Source: UBA1141 sp963665155 (lineage in GTDB: Bacteria; Chloroflexota; Dehalococcoidia; Lucifugimonadales; UBA3495). From it: 64,000 nucleotides of DNA. The notes beneath the pieces are model-generated. The model made no database searches, was not told where the DNA came from, and saw nothing but the letters and a program-made list of their open reading frames with translations. Where the stretch lies: NCBI GenBank assembly GCA_963665155.2, contig OY761986.2, positions 1,426,001-1,490,000 on the forward strand. Reading direction: 5' to 3'. Made by a program: the position numbers and the translations under genes. Below are positions 15,000-24,147 of this stretch, one piece after another; within the stretch, counting starts at the first letter, position 1; the number at the start of each line of letters is the position of its first letter.

Positions 15000-15645
15000 G
15001 GGAGTCCCCAGTCCGGTTTCTCCCAGCAGCAGCGCCGGAGATTCCTTAGCCATTGTCCCTAGGGCTTTGGGATTGCCTGATTCCGCCTTTGAGCAGCGCA
15101 AACCGCTACGGGGACAGATCACCAAACGTGAAGTGCGGGCGGTATCCTTGTACTCCTTGGGCCTGAGAATCGACAGCGTTGTTTGGGACGTAGGAGCCGG
15201 TACGGGCTCCATAGCTGTGGAAGCCGCCCTCATAGCACACCAAGGCATCGTGTACGCCATCGAGCGCGACGAAGCCAGCATTGGCTTACTCCAGGCCAAC
15301 GTGGACAAGTGGGGCTCCGGTAATATTCGCATCGTCACCGGTGAAGCGCCCGGGGCGCTCAGGGGTCTAGCTGACCCGGATTCGGTGTTCATCGGCGGCA
15401 GCGGCGGCAACCTGGGAGATATCTTGGACGTCGCGGCCCAGAGGTTAACCCCGCATGGCCGGATCGTGGTGAACCTGGCAGTGCTGGAACGGACACAGGA
15501 GACGATAACAAAGCTGAAAAGTTTAGGCTTCACAACGGAGTTGTCCATGGTTAGTTCGTCTCGCGGCAGGGAGATGCCCGATGGGACAACGCGCCTGGAA
15601 TCTCTGAACCCGGTATTCGTGGTATCGGCCGAGCGAGAGTCCTAA
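14992..15645 (+). CDS. cbiT: Cobalt-precorrin-6B C15-methyltransferase (decarboxylating)
   Basis: This 217-residue class I SAM methyltransferase has the CbiT/CobL-C signature RGQITKREVRAVSLY, the SAM-binding loop VWDVGAGTGSIAVEAA, and FIGGSGGNLGDILD. CbiT methylates C15 and decarboxylates the ring C acetate. The start is the GTG at 14992 overlapping the cbiD stop; upstream codons in this frame are antisensical cbiD sequence. In many bacteria CbiT is fused to or adjacent to CbiE (C5 methyltransferase); no cbiE is visible in this cluster. Confidence 0.92.
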   Translation: MTEGVPSPVSPSSSAGDSLAIVPRALGLPDSAFEQRKPLRGQITKREVRAVSLYSLGLRIDSVVWDVGAGTGSIAVEAALIAHQGIVYAIERDEASIGLLQANVDKWGSGNIRIVTGEAPGALRGLADPDSVFIGGSGGNLGDILDVAAQRLTPHGRIVVNLAVLERTQETITKLKSLGFTTELSMVSSSRGREMPDGTTRLESLNPVFVVSAERES

Positions 15646-15649
15646 CGCT

Positions 15650-16417
15650 ATGAGCAGTACGCCTAAGTCCAGCGATTGCCAAAAAACATCGTCCGGAACT
15701 CTATTCGGGGTAGGAGTAGGTCCCGGCGACCCGGAACTATTGACCCTAAAAGCATTACGCATTATCCAAGCAGCCCCGATCGTTTGCGTTCCCCAGTCGG
15801 AAACAAGGCCTGAGAGCTACGCCCTGGGTATAGTGCGGTGTTACTTGGACCTGGATAAACAGGAGATTCTTCGCCTGCCATTTCCGGTGGACAATCCCGA
15901 GGGTGCTGCAGAGGTCTGGCGGTCCGGCGCCGATTCTCTGGCACAATTGTTGTACGGTGGGCAAGACGTGGCCTTCCTTACGGAAGGCGACCCTATGTTG
16001 TTCAGCACTTTCATTTACGTGCTGGAGGCCATCACTGAGGATCATCCTTCCATACCCGTGGAAATAATACCCGGCGTGTCCTCAATCATGGCTGCGGCAG
16101 CCAGCAGCAAGGTGCCTCTTGCCACTCACGGGCAACGGTTGGCGGTCTTACCCACCGTCTACGGCATCGAAGACCTGTCAGAAGCCATTGCTCGCTACGA
16201 TACTATTGTGCTGATGAAGGTGAACCGGGAACTGTTGAAATCCCTGGACAATTTGGAAAGCCTGGGCCTCGCCGACAAGACCGTTTACGTACGGAGGGTG
16301 AGCACTCCCGGAGAGAAAGTTATCCACGATGTGACGCAATTGTCCCAAGAGGACATCGACTACTTTTCCTTGCTCATAGTAAAGAGTAGCGGGAAAAGCG
16401 CCGGAGCAGGTGGTTAA
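15650..16417 (+). CDS. cbiL: Precorrin-2 / cobalt-factor II C20-methyltransferase
   Basis: This 255-residue tetrapyrrole methylase has the family N-terminus FGVGVGPGDPELLTLKAL, VAFLTEGDPMLFSTF (substrate loop) and VEIIPGVSSIMAAAA. The combination VCVPQSETRPESYA plus LRLPFPVDN is specific for the C20 methyltransferase (CbiL/CobI). It starts 4 bp after cbiT on the same strand. It uses SAM in the cytoplasm as the first corrin-committed methylation. Confidence 0.93.
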   Translation: MSSTPKSSDCQKTSSGTLFGVGVGPGDPELLTLKALRIIQAAPIVCVPQSETRPESYALGIVRCYLDLDKQEILRLPFPVDNPEGAAEVWRSGADSLAQLLYGGQDVAFLTEGDPMLFSTFIYVLEAITEDHPSIPVEIIPGVSSIMAAAASSKVPLATHGQRLAVLPTVYGIEDLSEAIARYDTIVLMKVNRELLKSLDNLESLGLADKTVYVRRVSTPGEKVIHDVTQLSQEDIDYFSLLIVKSSGKSAGAGG

Positions 16418-16544
16418 TTTATTGGCCGGGATGGCCCAACAGCCCCACAAATGGCCGGCACCAGAGTCTCTAATATATTTTTATCTCAAAGCGCGCTTCG
16501 GAGTAATTCTTTGAAACATCCATGTTATGTAAAGGGCTCGTCAT

Positions 16545-17438
16545 ATGACCGAAACTAAAGGCAAGGTTTACTTTGTGGGTGGGGGCCCCGGCGACCCGGA
16601 GCTATTAACCATCAAAGCCATGCGGATAATCCAAGCCGCAGACGTCGTCATTTACGCCGACTCCTTGGTCCATCCATCAATCGCTGAGTTCGCCAAGGAA
16701 GGCGCCGAGGTGCACGGCAGCAAGGAAATGACGCTGCCTGAAATCATGAAACTAACTGTAGCTGCCGTTGCAGAGGGCAAAACGGTGGCCCGGATACAGA
16801 GCGGCGACCCGGCGATTTACGGTGCCATGATCGAGCAAATGCGGATACTGGAATCGGAAAGCATCGAATACGAGGTTATCCCGGGAGTAAGCTCGGCATT
16901 TGCCGCCGCAGCGGTCCTAAAGGCTGAGCTTACCGTGCCTGAGGTCTCCCAGTCGGTAATTATGACCCGGGCCGAGGGGCGGGTTGCCATGCCGCCCAAG
17001 GAGCAACTGAAAGACCTAGCCGCTCATGGCTGCACATTAGTAATCTTCCTGAGCATAACCAGGACCACCCGGATAGTCAGGGAGCTCAGGGCCGCCGGTT
17101 ACTCAAAGAATACTCCCATCGCAGTTGTCTACCGCGTCGGCTGGCCAGAAGAGCAAATCATACGCGGCACCTTGTCCGATATTGCCGCCAAGGTACGTGA
17201 AGCGAAAATTACCTTGCAGGCTCTGATCTTAGTGGGGCCGGCTCTTGACCCGGCGTTGCGCCAGCCGGACCAGCCGGGCGCAGGCTCGGCGACTTCCCAC
17301 CTTTATTCCGCCGATTACACTCACCGGTATCGTACTTCCCGCACTCGGGCAAAGGCTGCCGGAAACAAGAATGCCGGGATCACGTCTGCCGAAAGTTCTG
17401 CTGGTAAAAGCAAACCGGCGGGAGCAAAGACCGTTTGA
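16545..17438 (+). CDS. cbiF: Precorrin-4 C11-methyltransferase
   Basis: CbiF/CobM of 297 residues: KVYFVGGGPGDPELLTIKAM, VVIYADSLVHPSI, GKTVARIQSGDPAIYGAM, YEVIPGVSSAFAAAA and VIMTRAEGRVAMPP, all diagnostic for C11 methylation. The C-terminal 40 residues are a basic Ser/Ala/Lys-rich tail absent from typical homologues (about 255 residues) and may be unstructured. A 127-bp spacer separates it from cbiL; the cbiG ATG follows 11 bp after the stop. Confidence 0.93.
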   Translation: MTETKGKVYFVGGGPGDPELLTIKAMRIIQAADVVIYADSLVHPSIAEFAKEGAEVHGSKEMTLPEIMKLTVAAVAEGKTVARIQSGDPAIYGAMIEQMRILESESIEYEVIPGVSSAFAAAAVLKAELTVPEVSQSVIMTRAEGRVAMPPKEQLKDLAAHGCTLVIFLSITRTTRIVRELRAAGYSKNTPIAVVYRVGWPEEQIIRGTLSDIAAKVREAKITLQALILVGPALDPALRQPDQPGAGSATSHLYSADYTHRYRTSRTRAKAAGNKNAGITSAESSAGKSKPAGAKTV

Positions 17439-17448
17439 CGGCCCGAAA

Positions 17449-18705
17449 ATGACTAGCACCCCCAATAGCATTTCAATTGTCGCTATCTCTCGCCACGGTG
17501 CGGAACTGGCCCGCAAGCTGGCCATTGGTTTGGAAGGCCACGGCGACCTGCATATGTCCCGACGATTCCATGAGCCCAGCGGGCCTGAAACTCCATTCGA
17601 CCTGCCGGTACGCCCGGTAATTCAAAAACTGTTCTCCGAGTCCCAGCGTTTGGTCCTTTTCATGCCGGTGGGAGCAGCGGTCCGTTTATTGGCGTCGTCG
17701 CTCCGAAACAAACACTCGGACCCGGCGGTGGTGTGCGTAGACGACGGGGGGCGGTTTGCCGTGAGCCTGGTCTCGGGACATCTTGGCGGCGCCGACGCCC
17801 TAGCTCAGGAAGTAGCGGAGGTATTGGGCGCAGTGCCGGTCATTACATCGGGCTCCCACGTAATGAGGGTGCTCGCCGTAGACCTGTTGGGACAAGACTT
17901 GGGCTGGAAAATCGAGGCTCAACCCGGTCAGATAACCAGAGCCAGCGCCGCCGTGGTGAACGGCGAAGCCGTGGCTTTGGCCCAAGACGCCGGAGACCTG
18001 AGTTGGCGACAAGCAAACCAAGAGGTTCCTCAAAAGCTTCCGGACAATGTCACCATCTATCCCTCCATAGATGCCGCTACGGAGTCAAATTGGGCGGCGG
18101 CACTGCTAATTACCGACCGAGATATATCCGCAAATCTTGATAAGCACACCGGCGATGATGCGGTGGTAATTTACCGGCCCAAGACCCTGGTGGCGGGCAT
18201 GGGGTGCCGTAGGGGCGTCGCAACCGAACATCTGGAACAGCTTTTAATCAGTGCGTTTGACGCCAACGGCCTTTCTTTGGCTAGCCTAAGTTGCATCGCG
18301 ACGGCGGAGTTGAAGAAGGATGAGCCGGGTATCCTGGAACTAGCCCAAAAATACGATGTGCCAGTCCGCTGCTACAGCGCCGATGAGCTAAACTCGGTGT
18401 TTGAGGCGAGGAGTCAATCAGAGGTTGATGGGGAGGGGGTAAATCCCCCCAACCCCCCTTTACGAAAGGGGGGGAATTCAGGCACCGCCGACGATTTGGC
18501 AATGACGGGCGTAGATGATTCAGGCGCGGCTGGCCAGTCGGGGGAAGGGACATTTGGACCCACCCTCCAGCCTCGAGTGCACGCTCTTTTGGGCATTTGG
18601 GGAGTGGCGGAGCCTTCGGCCCTTTTGGCCGCCGGTAGCCGGGAATTGCTGGCACCGAGAATCAAGACTGACCGGGCCACCATCGCAATAGCCCGCATAG
18701 CCTAA
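17449..18705 (+). CDS. cbiG: Cobalt-precorrin-5A hydrolase (CbiG)
   Basis: CbiG opens the ring A lactone and releases acetaldehyde in the anaerobic route. Its regions are visible: N-terminal IVAISRHGAELARKLA, central GAAVRLLAS, VVCVDDGGRFAVSLVSGHLGGADALA and HVMRVLAVDLLG, and C-terminal VAGMGCRRGVATEHLEQ with IWGVAEPSALLAAGSRELL. The frame opens upstream at 17245 inside cbiF; ATG 17449 fits the domain start. Between YSADELNSVFEA and VHALLGIWGVAEP lies an insert of about 60 residues encoded partly by a palindromic repeat (18432-18478). The conserved flanks remain in frame, so it is probably functional. Confidence 0.92.
   Translation: MTSTPNSISIVAISRHGAELARKLAIGLEGHGDLHMSRRFHEPSGPETPFDLPVRPVIQKLFSESQRLVLFMPVGAAVRLLASSLRNKHSDPAVVCVDDGGRFAVSLVSGHLGGADALAQEVAEVLGAVPVITSGSHVMRVLAVDLLGQDLGWKIEAQPGQITRASAAVVNGEAVALAQDAGDLSWRQANQEVPQKLPDNVTIYPSIDAATESNWAAALLITDRDISANLDKHTGDDAVVIYRPKTLVAGMGCRRGVATEHLEQLLISAFDANGLSLASLSCIATAELKKDEPGILELAQKYDVPVRCYSADELNSVFEARSQSEVDGEGVNPPNPPLRKGGNSGTADDLAMTGVDDSGAAGQSGEGTFGPTLQPRVHALLGIWGVAEPSALLAAGSRELLAPRIKTDRATIAIARIA
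18432..18478. repeat. Palindromic element inside cbiG
   Basis: CCCCCCTTT (18453-18461), ACG, AAAGGGGGG (18465-18473) forms a 9-bp hairpin with a 3-nt loop, flanked by GGGGGTAAATCCCCCC. It encodes VNPPNPPLRKGGN within CbiG. I recall the NPPNPPL.KGG peptide as a hallmark of a dispersed repeat in other bacteria; no search was done. Confidence 0.6.
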
Positions 18706-18720
18706 TTCATAATCCTATAA

Positions 18721-18753
18721 TCTCTGTGTCACTGGTATTCTCTGTGTCACTGG
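18721..18753. repeat. 15-bp direct duplication, 18-bp period
   Basis: TCTCTGTGTCACTGG at 18721-18735 and again exactly at 18739-18753, in the cbiG-cbiH spacer. Confidence 0.8.
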
Positions 18754-18772
18754 CACGTTCAGGAACGTTTTA

Positions 18773-19546
18773 ATGAGCATAGGCGAATCTGGAAAACTAT
18801 ACTTGGTCGGCATCGGTCCCGGTGGGTTGGAACACCTGACGCCAGCGGCCCAAGAAGCCCTGCGGAAGGCTGATTCGGTGGTGGGTTATCGTCCTTACGT
18901 CGAGCAGGTGGAGCCCTTGGTTCAGGGCAAGAACCTGGTAGCCACGGAGCTGGGCCAGGAGTTGGAGAGGGCGGCCAAGGCCGTGGACTTAGCCTACGAA
19001 GGCCATCAAGTGGCTATTGTCTCTTCCGGCGACATTGGCATTTACGGGATGGCTGGTCCGGTGTTTCGCATTCTGGTTGACCGAGGCTGGGACGGCGAGA
19101 ACCCTCCCTTGGAGGTGTTGCCTGGGATTTCGGCAATGCAAGCCGCAGCGGCGATCCTGGGCTCGCCACTAATGCAGGACTTTTGCACCATCAGTTTGAG
19201 TGACTTGCTTACGCCATGGGAAACCATCCTGCGCCGTTTGGAAGGAGCCGCCCAGGGCGACTTTGTGGTCGCCCTGTATAACCCTCGCAGCAGGAAGCGT
19301 AACCAGCAATTGCAGGAAGCCCGGCGCATCTTGCTGGACCACCGTTCCGGCCAAACCCCGGTGGGGATCGTGCGAGACGCCTACCGGCCCGGCCAAGGGG
19401 TAATCCTTACGGACCTTGAACACCTGATCGACCATGTGGAGTCTGTGGACATGGTAACGATGGTTTTGATAGGCAACTCTACCAGCTTCGTTCATCAAGG
19501 CCGCATGGTTACGCCCAGGGGTTATGAGGTGAAGCAAATACCCTGA
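18773..19546 (+). CDS. cbiH: Precorrin-3B / cobalt-factor III C17-methyltransferase
   Basis: CbiH/CobJ of 257 residues. It shows KLYLVGIGPGGLEHLTPAA, VVGYRPYVEQV, VAIVSSGDIGIYGMAGP, LEVLPGISAMQAAAA, LGSPLMQDFCTISLSDLLTPW and FVVALYNPRSRKRNQQL, the C17 methyltransferase hallmarks. The enzyme methylates C17 with ring contraction. It is the last gene of the plus-strand run and is followed by a strong terminator-like hairpin at 19765. Confidence 0.94.
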   Translation: MSIGESGKLYLVGIGPGGLEHLTPAAQEALRKADSVVGYRPYVEQVEPLVQGKNLVATELGQELERAAKAVDLAYEGHQVAIVSSGDIGIYGMAGPVFRILVDRGWDGENPPLEVLPGISAMQAAAAILGSPLMQDFCTISLSDLLTPWETILRRLEGAAQGDFVVALYNPRSRKRNQQLQEARRILLDHRSGQTPVGIVRDAYRPGQGVILTDLEHLIDHVESVDMVTMVLIGNSTSFVHQGRMVTPRGYEVKQIP

Positions 19547-19764
19547 CTCCGCCGCCAACCAGCGGCACCGTTACAAAGCCAGGAGCCGACGAATGTTCCA
19601 CCGGAGAGAGCGCCCACATCACGCCTCGGGCGTTTTGTTTCGGGAATCAATTCTTGCCTAAAAAGTTAGGCCATGTACCAGGCGCTAAGCTACTTCCGGC
19701 TGGATGAATTATCATTCAGTGGCATTTGCGCCCGACTGCCCGGATCGAATGCTACACCACAAAG

Positions 19765-19799
19765 AGAAGCGCCCCTCGGTTTGATCCAGGGGCGCTTCT
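19765..19799. terminator. Bidirectional terminator between cbiH and lipA
   Basis: AGAAGCGCCCCT (19765-19776) pairs perfectly with AGGGGCGCTTCT (19788-19799), 11-nt loop. It lies between convergent genes. The stretch 19547-19764 holds nothing I recognise. Confidence 0.85.
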
Positions 19800-19850
19800 T
19801 CTGTGCGGCAGTTTGTCGCCGGTACCGCCATTACTTCCACCGCTAATACG

Positions 19851-20783
19851 TCAGCTTTCGGCAACCGTGCGCGGTTGCGCCGCCGAGTGTTGCTGGTCGG
19901 CGTGGTAGGAGCTTCTCACCAAGGGGCCTGAGGCGACGTGCTTGAATCCCATGTCCTCGCCAGCCTTGCGCAACTCGGCAAATTCGTCCGGATGGTAGAA
20001 CCGGTCTATGGGCAGATGCTTGGCCGAGGGCCGGAGGTATTGGCCTATGGTCAACAAGTCGCAATCCACCGACCGCAGGTCCCTCATCGTCTCCAGAACC
20101 TCGCCTTTGTCCTCACCCATGCCCACAATAATGCCCGACTTGGTGACCATAGTCGAGTCCATTTCCTTAGCCTTCGCGAGCAACTCCAACGACAGATGGT
20201 AATCACCCTTAGGCCGGACATATGGGAAAATCTTCTTGGTGGACTCTATATTATGGTTGAGGACCTCCGGCCGGGCATCGATCACCTTCCGGAGTGCGGT
20301 CCACGAGCCGTCGAAATCCGGGATCAGCACTTCAACCTTGCAACCGGGCGCTACTTCCCGGATTTTGTTGATGCAGGAGGCGAAGATAAATGCGCCACCG
20401 TCGGCCAAGTCGTCCCGGTTAACCGAAGTTATCACACAATAGCTGAGCTCCATCGTCTTGACCGTGGCTGCCAACCGGCCCGGTTCTTGTAGGTCAATGC
20501 CAACAGGCTTGCCGCTGGTAACAGCACAGTACCGGCATGCCCTCGTGCAAATATCCCCCAGTATCATGAACGTGGCCGTACCCAACTGCCAGCACTCGCC
20601 AATATTGGGACAATGAGCTTCTTCACAGACGGTGTGCAGAGACTGGCCGCGCATCACCTGTTGCAACTCGATGTAACGTGGACTGCCGGGAGCTGGAACC
20701 TTCAGCCAATCCGGCAATCTGGGCTTGGCCGCGACCCGCGCCGCATCATTGACTATGTGTTCTCCTGTGGCTTCCAGGGCCAT
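19851..20783 (-). CDS. lipA: Lipoyl synthase
   Basis: LipA inserts two sulfurs into protein-bound octanoyl chains. This 310-residue radical SAM protein shows both cluster motifs: the auxiliary CEEAHCPNIGEC and the radical-SAM CTRACRYC. It also has VITSVNRDDLADGGA and the C-terminal GPLVRSSYHADQQ, whose Ser ligates the auxiliary cluster. Complete and typical in length. Last gene of the tyrA-aroA-gmk-lipA run, 34 bp after gmk. Confidence 0.96.
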   Translation of the reverse strand: MALEATGEHIVNDAARVAAKPRLPDWLKVPAPGSPRYIELQQVMRGQSLHTVCEEAHCPNIGECWQLGTATFMILGDICTRACRYCAVTSGKPVGIDLQEPGRLAATVKTMELSYCVITSVNRDDLADGGAFIFASCINKIREVAPGCKVEVLIPDFDGSWTALRKVIDARPEVLNHNIESTKKIFPYVRPKGDYHLSLELLAKAKEMDSTMVTKSGIIVGMGEDKGEVLETMRDLRSVDCDLLTIGQYLRPSAKHLPIDRFYHPDEFAELRKAGEDMGFKHVASGPLVRSSYHADQQHSAAQPRTVAES

Positions 20784-20817
20784 GTGTGCTCCTGAGGTTT
20801 CCTGTTTTTCTCTTGGT

Positions 20818-21441
20818 TTATGTTAAGTGGATGTTTCGAGGTTTTACGCGGCACTTTTCTGCGGTAATGATAGCATCTATGTCGGCGATGGCGCGGTCCA
20901 GACAGCCGTTTTCGTTAATCACCCTATATTCGAACCTGTCGGCCGCGGCCAACTCTTCTTTGGCGATGCTCAGGCGTAGTTCCATTTCTTGAGAGCTTTC
21001 CGTCTTGCGTAGCGAGAGCCTTTCTCGCAGTTCATCCACGCTGCCGGGAATCATAAAAATAAACACCGCCTCAGGGGCCATAGAGCGGACGGTTTCCGCG
21101 CCCTGGATGTCGATTTTGAGGATCACGTCTTTTCCGGCGTCCATGCCGAGGCGCACCTGGCTGCGAGGAACGCCGTACCACCGGCCATAGACCTCGGCGC
21201 ATTCCAAGAAATCTCCGGAGTCCTTCATTCTGGCAAAGGCCTCAGTTTCCAGGAAAATGTAGTCCACGCCGTCCGTTTCGCCAGCCCGCTGGGGCCTGGT
21301 GGTAGCAGTGACTACAAAGTGCCATGGTCGGTCCAGTTTTTTCAGGACTTCCAAGGCAGCGTCTTTACCCACGCCCGAAGGCCCGGAAAGCACCACCAGC
21401 AACGGAGACGGAGTTTTGCGTGAATCAATGCTGGGCGCCAT
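20818..21441 (-). CDS. gmk: Guanylate kinase
   Basis: Gmk phosphorylates GMP to GDP. This 207-residue protein has the P-loop LSGPSGVGKDAAL (a D follows GK where most have S/T), TATTRPQRAGETDGVDYIF (GMP site), GVPRSQVRLGMDAGKDVIL, DIQGAETV and a C-terminal helical domain. The frame extends upstream to 21603 over aroA, but ATG 21441 lies 7 bp after the aroA stop and fits the family start. Cotranscribed with aroA and lipA. Confidence 0.93.
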   Translation of the reverse strand: MAPSIDSRKTPSPLLVVLSGPSGVGKDAALEVLKKLDRPWHFVVTATTRPQRAGETDGVDYIFLETEAFARMKDSGDFLECAEVYGRWYGVPRSQVRLGMDAGKDVILKIDIQGAETVRSMAPEAVFIFMIPGSVDELRERLSLRKTESSQEMELRLSIAKEELAAADRFEYRVINENGCLDRAIADIDAIITAEKCRVKPRNIHLT

Positions 21442-21448
21442 GCCGGAG

Positions 21449-22756
21449 CTAGGCCTGGCCTTGCTGACCGCCGGAAAGTTGGTCCAAATGCTCCCAAAAG
21501 CTGGGATATGATACCGAAGCGGCGTCGGCGCCCTGAATGGAGGTGACTCCTTTGGCCAATAGTCCGGCGATTGCAAGGGACATGGCCAATCGGTGGTCGC
21601 CAAAACTTTCGCAGGTAGCGCCGGTCAACCGCCCGAGGTCATGGATAACCATGCCGTCTTCCCTGGCTTCAATCTTGGCTCCCAAGCGCGATAATTGGGT
21701 TACCGTGGTGTCTATCCGGTCGCTTTCTTTGAACTTTAGCTCCGAGGCGTCGCGGATTACCGTAGTCCCCTCGGCAAAACAGGCCGCAACCGCCAATATC
21801 GGCAACTCATCGATTATCCGGGGGATAATGTCTCCCCCGATTTCCGTGCCTTTGAGCTGGCAAGATTGGGCCATCAAGTCGGCCACCGGCTCGCCGCCCA
21901 CATCCCGCTCATTCTTAAGGCTCAAGGCGTCGCCCGCCCCCATAGCCTTCAGGGCTTCCAGGATTCCGGTACGGCTGGGATTTAATCCCACGCCTGTAAC
22001 GAGCACCCGGGCGTTGGGGTGGCACAGACCTGCCACCAGCCAATATGCTGCTGAGCTAATGTCTCCGGGCACTATCAAGTCGACACAATGCAGAGGACCG
22101 GGCCGCAGCGTCAACGTCAAACCGTCGATCTCCACAGGCACTCCCATGGCGAACAGCATCCGTTCGGTGTGATCCCTGGATAAAGCGGGCTGATGCAGGA
22201 TTGTATCGCCTTGGGCCGACAGTCCGGCCAGCATGATGCTGGATTTCACTTGTGCGCTGGCTACCGGCATGGTGTACTCAATTCCCCTGAGTGCGCCGCC
22301 TCGCAGGGTGAGAGGAGCCAGGGTGTCTTGTTTTCGACCGATGATGGTAGCGCCCATCTCTTTGAGGGGTTCGACCACTCTGCCCATGGGGCGGGACCGC
22401 AAAGACCCGTCACCCGTAAGCACCGAGGTAAACTCCTGCGATGCCATGAGGCCGCAGAGCAACCGCATAGATGTACCGCTGTTGCCGGCGTCCAGAACGT
22501 CCAGAGGCTCTTGAAGGCCTGAATCACTGCCATTGATGGTGACGGAGCCAGGCTGGTCGCTCTCTTCTATCTTGGCGCCCATCGCCTTCATGCAAGCCAT
22601 GGTGGAAAGCACATCGGCGCCGCTGGAGAGTCCGGAAACCAGGGCCGAGCCTTTGGCGATGGAGTTCAAAATCAGCGCCCGATGAGATATTGACTTATCC
22701 CCCGGAACGGAGATTGCACCAGCCAAGGAAGCCGGGCTGCTAACCACTTTTTGCAA
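21449..22756 (-). CDS. aroA: 3-phosphoshikimate 1-carboxyvinyltransferase (EPSP synthase)
   Basis: AroA transfers enolpyruvyl from PEP to shikimate-3-phosphate. The 435-residue protein has ISVPGDKSISHRALIL, DAGNSGTSMRLLCG, GDGSLRSRPMGRVVEPL, SAQVKSSIMLAG, VPGDISSAAYWLVAG, IIDELPILAVAACFAEG and ELKFKESDRI, the complete two-domain signature. The GNSGTSMRLL loop and length suggest a class II (bacterial) enzyme. It lies downstream of tyrA in an aromatic amino-acid operon. Confidence 0.95.
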   Translation of the reverse strand: MQKVVSSPASLAGAISVPGDKSISHRALILNSIAKGSALVSGLSSGADVLSTMACMKAMGAKIEESDQPGSVTINGSDSGLQEPLDVLDAGNSGTSMRLLCGLMASQEFTSVLTGDGSLRSRPMGRVVEPLKEMGATIIGRKQDTLAPLTLRGGALRGIEYTMPVASAQVKSSIMLAGLSAQGDTILHQPALSRDHTERMLFAMGVPVEIDGLTLTLRPGPLHCVDLIVPGDISSAAYWLVAGLCHPNARVLVTGVGLNPSRTGILEALKAMGAGDALSLKNERDVGGEPVADLMAQSCQLKGTEIGGDIIPRIIDELPILAVAACFAEGTTVIRDASELKFKESDRIDTTVTQLSRLGAKIEAREDGMVIHDLGRLTGATCESFGDHRLAMSLAIAGLLAKGVTSIQGADAASVSYPSFWEHLDQLSGGQQGQA

Positions 22757-22956
22757 TATTCCTAACCCTTTGCTTTAAGTTGGTCCGAGATTAAAGAATC
22801 GAGACTGCACCGGAATTGGGCTACCAATCCGAATTTGGTCGTTACCTAGAAATTCTCCAAGTCCAATTCCCGGGGCTGGCGTCATTGCTTTGACACCCTA
22901 GAGGCAAATGTAACGCAATCGAGACTCGTTGCCTGTGGTCGTTGGGACGGGCGAGC

Positions 22957-23973
22957 TTACTTGTCTTTGTCGCTGCCATCTTTGACACCCTTAAAAAACC
23001 GCTTCTGGGCGCTCATTGCCTTTTGGCCCACAAATATTTGTCCCATGCTTTCGGTAAACGATGGGATTTCCGCGACCGAGGACCGTTCCCGGGTTTGAGG
23101 GTTTACCTGTCCGGCCAACCAACTGGCCCGGGCATTGGAAGCATCCTCAAAGTACTTGTGAAGCTCCTCACCCCGGGGCCCGTCGCTATCGTCAAGCATG
23201 TTTCGGACTTCGTACAGTTCGCGGATGAATGTGTCAATCCAAGAGACTATGGGTTGTGGATTTGAAACGCATATGTCCCGATGCATTACCGGGTCTCCGG
23301 AGGCAAGGCGACTCAGGTCCCTAAATCCGGAAGAGGCCAGTTGAGCGATGTCCTCCCAGTTCACGCTTTTCGAGGCGCAACTCATCAAAGCCACTGACAT
23401 CATGAAAGGAAGATGGCTGACCGCAGCCACAAAGCTGTCATGCTCTTCGACTCCAATGAAAAATGGACGAGCGCCGATAGCTTCCGCCAGATTCGTTATT
23501 TCCGACACCGCCGTTTGATCCGCCGTGGCACTAGGCACGATGCAGTAGGCTTTACCTTTGAACAGGCCTGCGTCGGCCGTCTCCGGCCCCGAGGTTTCCT
23601 TCCCCGCCATGGGGTGGCCTCCAACGAACTGTACGCTTCTCGGCAAATACTCCTCGGCCCAATCCAAGACCACCTTCTTGGAACTGCCAACATCGGTGAC
23701 CACGCAACCTTCTGGCAAATCGGGAGCGATTGTCGCGAATAGGTCTTGCATCGCCATGATCGGCGTAGCGACGACTACAATGTCGGCATCCCCCACCGCA
23801 GAACTCAGCCGGTTCTCGACACGGTCGAAGGCCTTTCTCTTGATAGCGCCCGTCCGGGCTGAGTTGTCGTAGTCGGTGCCTACCAACTCCAGGTTCTTAA
23901 TTCGCGCCTCCCTCAAAGCTAGGGCCAGAGACGTACCGATTAGGCCCGTTCCGATAATGGCGATTTTGGCCAT
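22957..23973 (-). CDS. tyrA: Prephenate dehydrogenase
   Basis: TyrA oxidatively decarboxylates prephenate to 4-hydroxyphenylpyruvate with NAD(P). The N-terminal Rossmann motif is IAIIGTGLIGTSLALALRE, and the acidic residue after the second strand (VGTDYD) favours NAD. Catalytic segments are GGHPMAGKETSGPETA and AAVSHLPFMMSVALM. The C-terminal dimerisation region is helical, followed by an extra charged tail; no ACT domain is present. The 338-residue length is normal for the single-function form. About 200 bp separate it from aroA; I see nothing in that spacer. Confidence 0.93.
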   Translation of the reverse strand: MAKIAIIGTGLIGTSLALALREARIKNLELVGTDYDNSARTGAIKRKAFDRVENRLSSAVGDADIVVVATPIMAMQDLFATIAPDLPEGCVVTDVGSSKKVVLDWAEEYLPRSVQFVGGHPMAGKETSGPETADAGLFKGKAYCIVPSATADQTAVSEITNLAEAIGARPFFIGVEEHDSFVAAVSHLPFMMSVALMSCASKSVNWEDIAQLASSGFRDLSRLASGDPVMHRDICVSNPQPIVSWIDTFIRELYEVRNMLDDSDGPRGEELHKYFEDASNARASWLAGQVNPQTRERSSVAEIPSFTESMGQIFVGQKAMSAQKRFFKGVKDGSDKDK

Positions 23974-24147
23974 GGAAGACCTCCGGGGTCATAGTTCAAG
24001 ACAGACCAGTATTACGACTAATATTACACCATCGCAGTTGAGGCGGGGAGTCTTATTCCGGCGCTTCGCTGGCAGTGGCGAGGTTCCGGCCTGCCGCAAG
24101 GGACTGGGAATATCTTACTTGTGGTAGTCACGCCGGGATTTGGCGAA

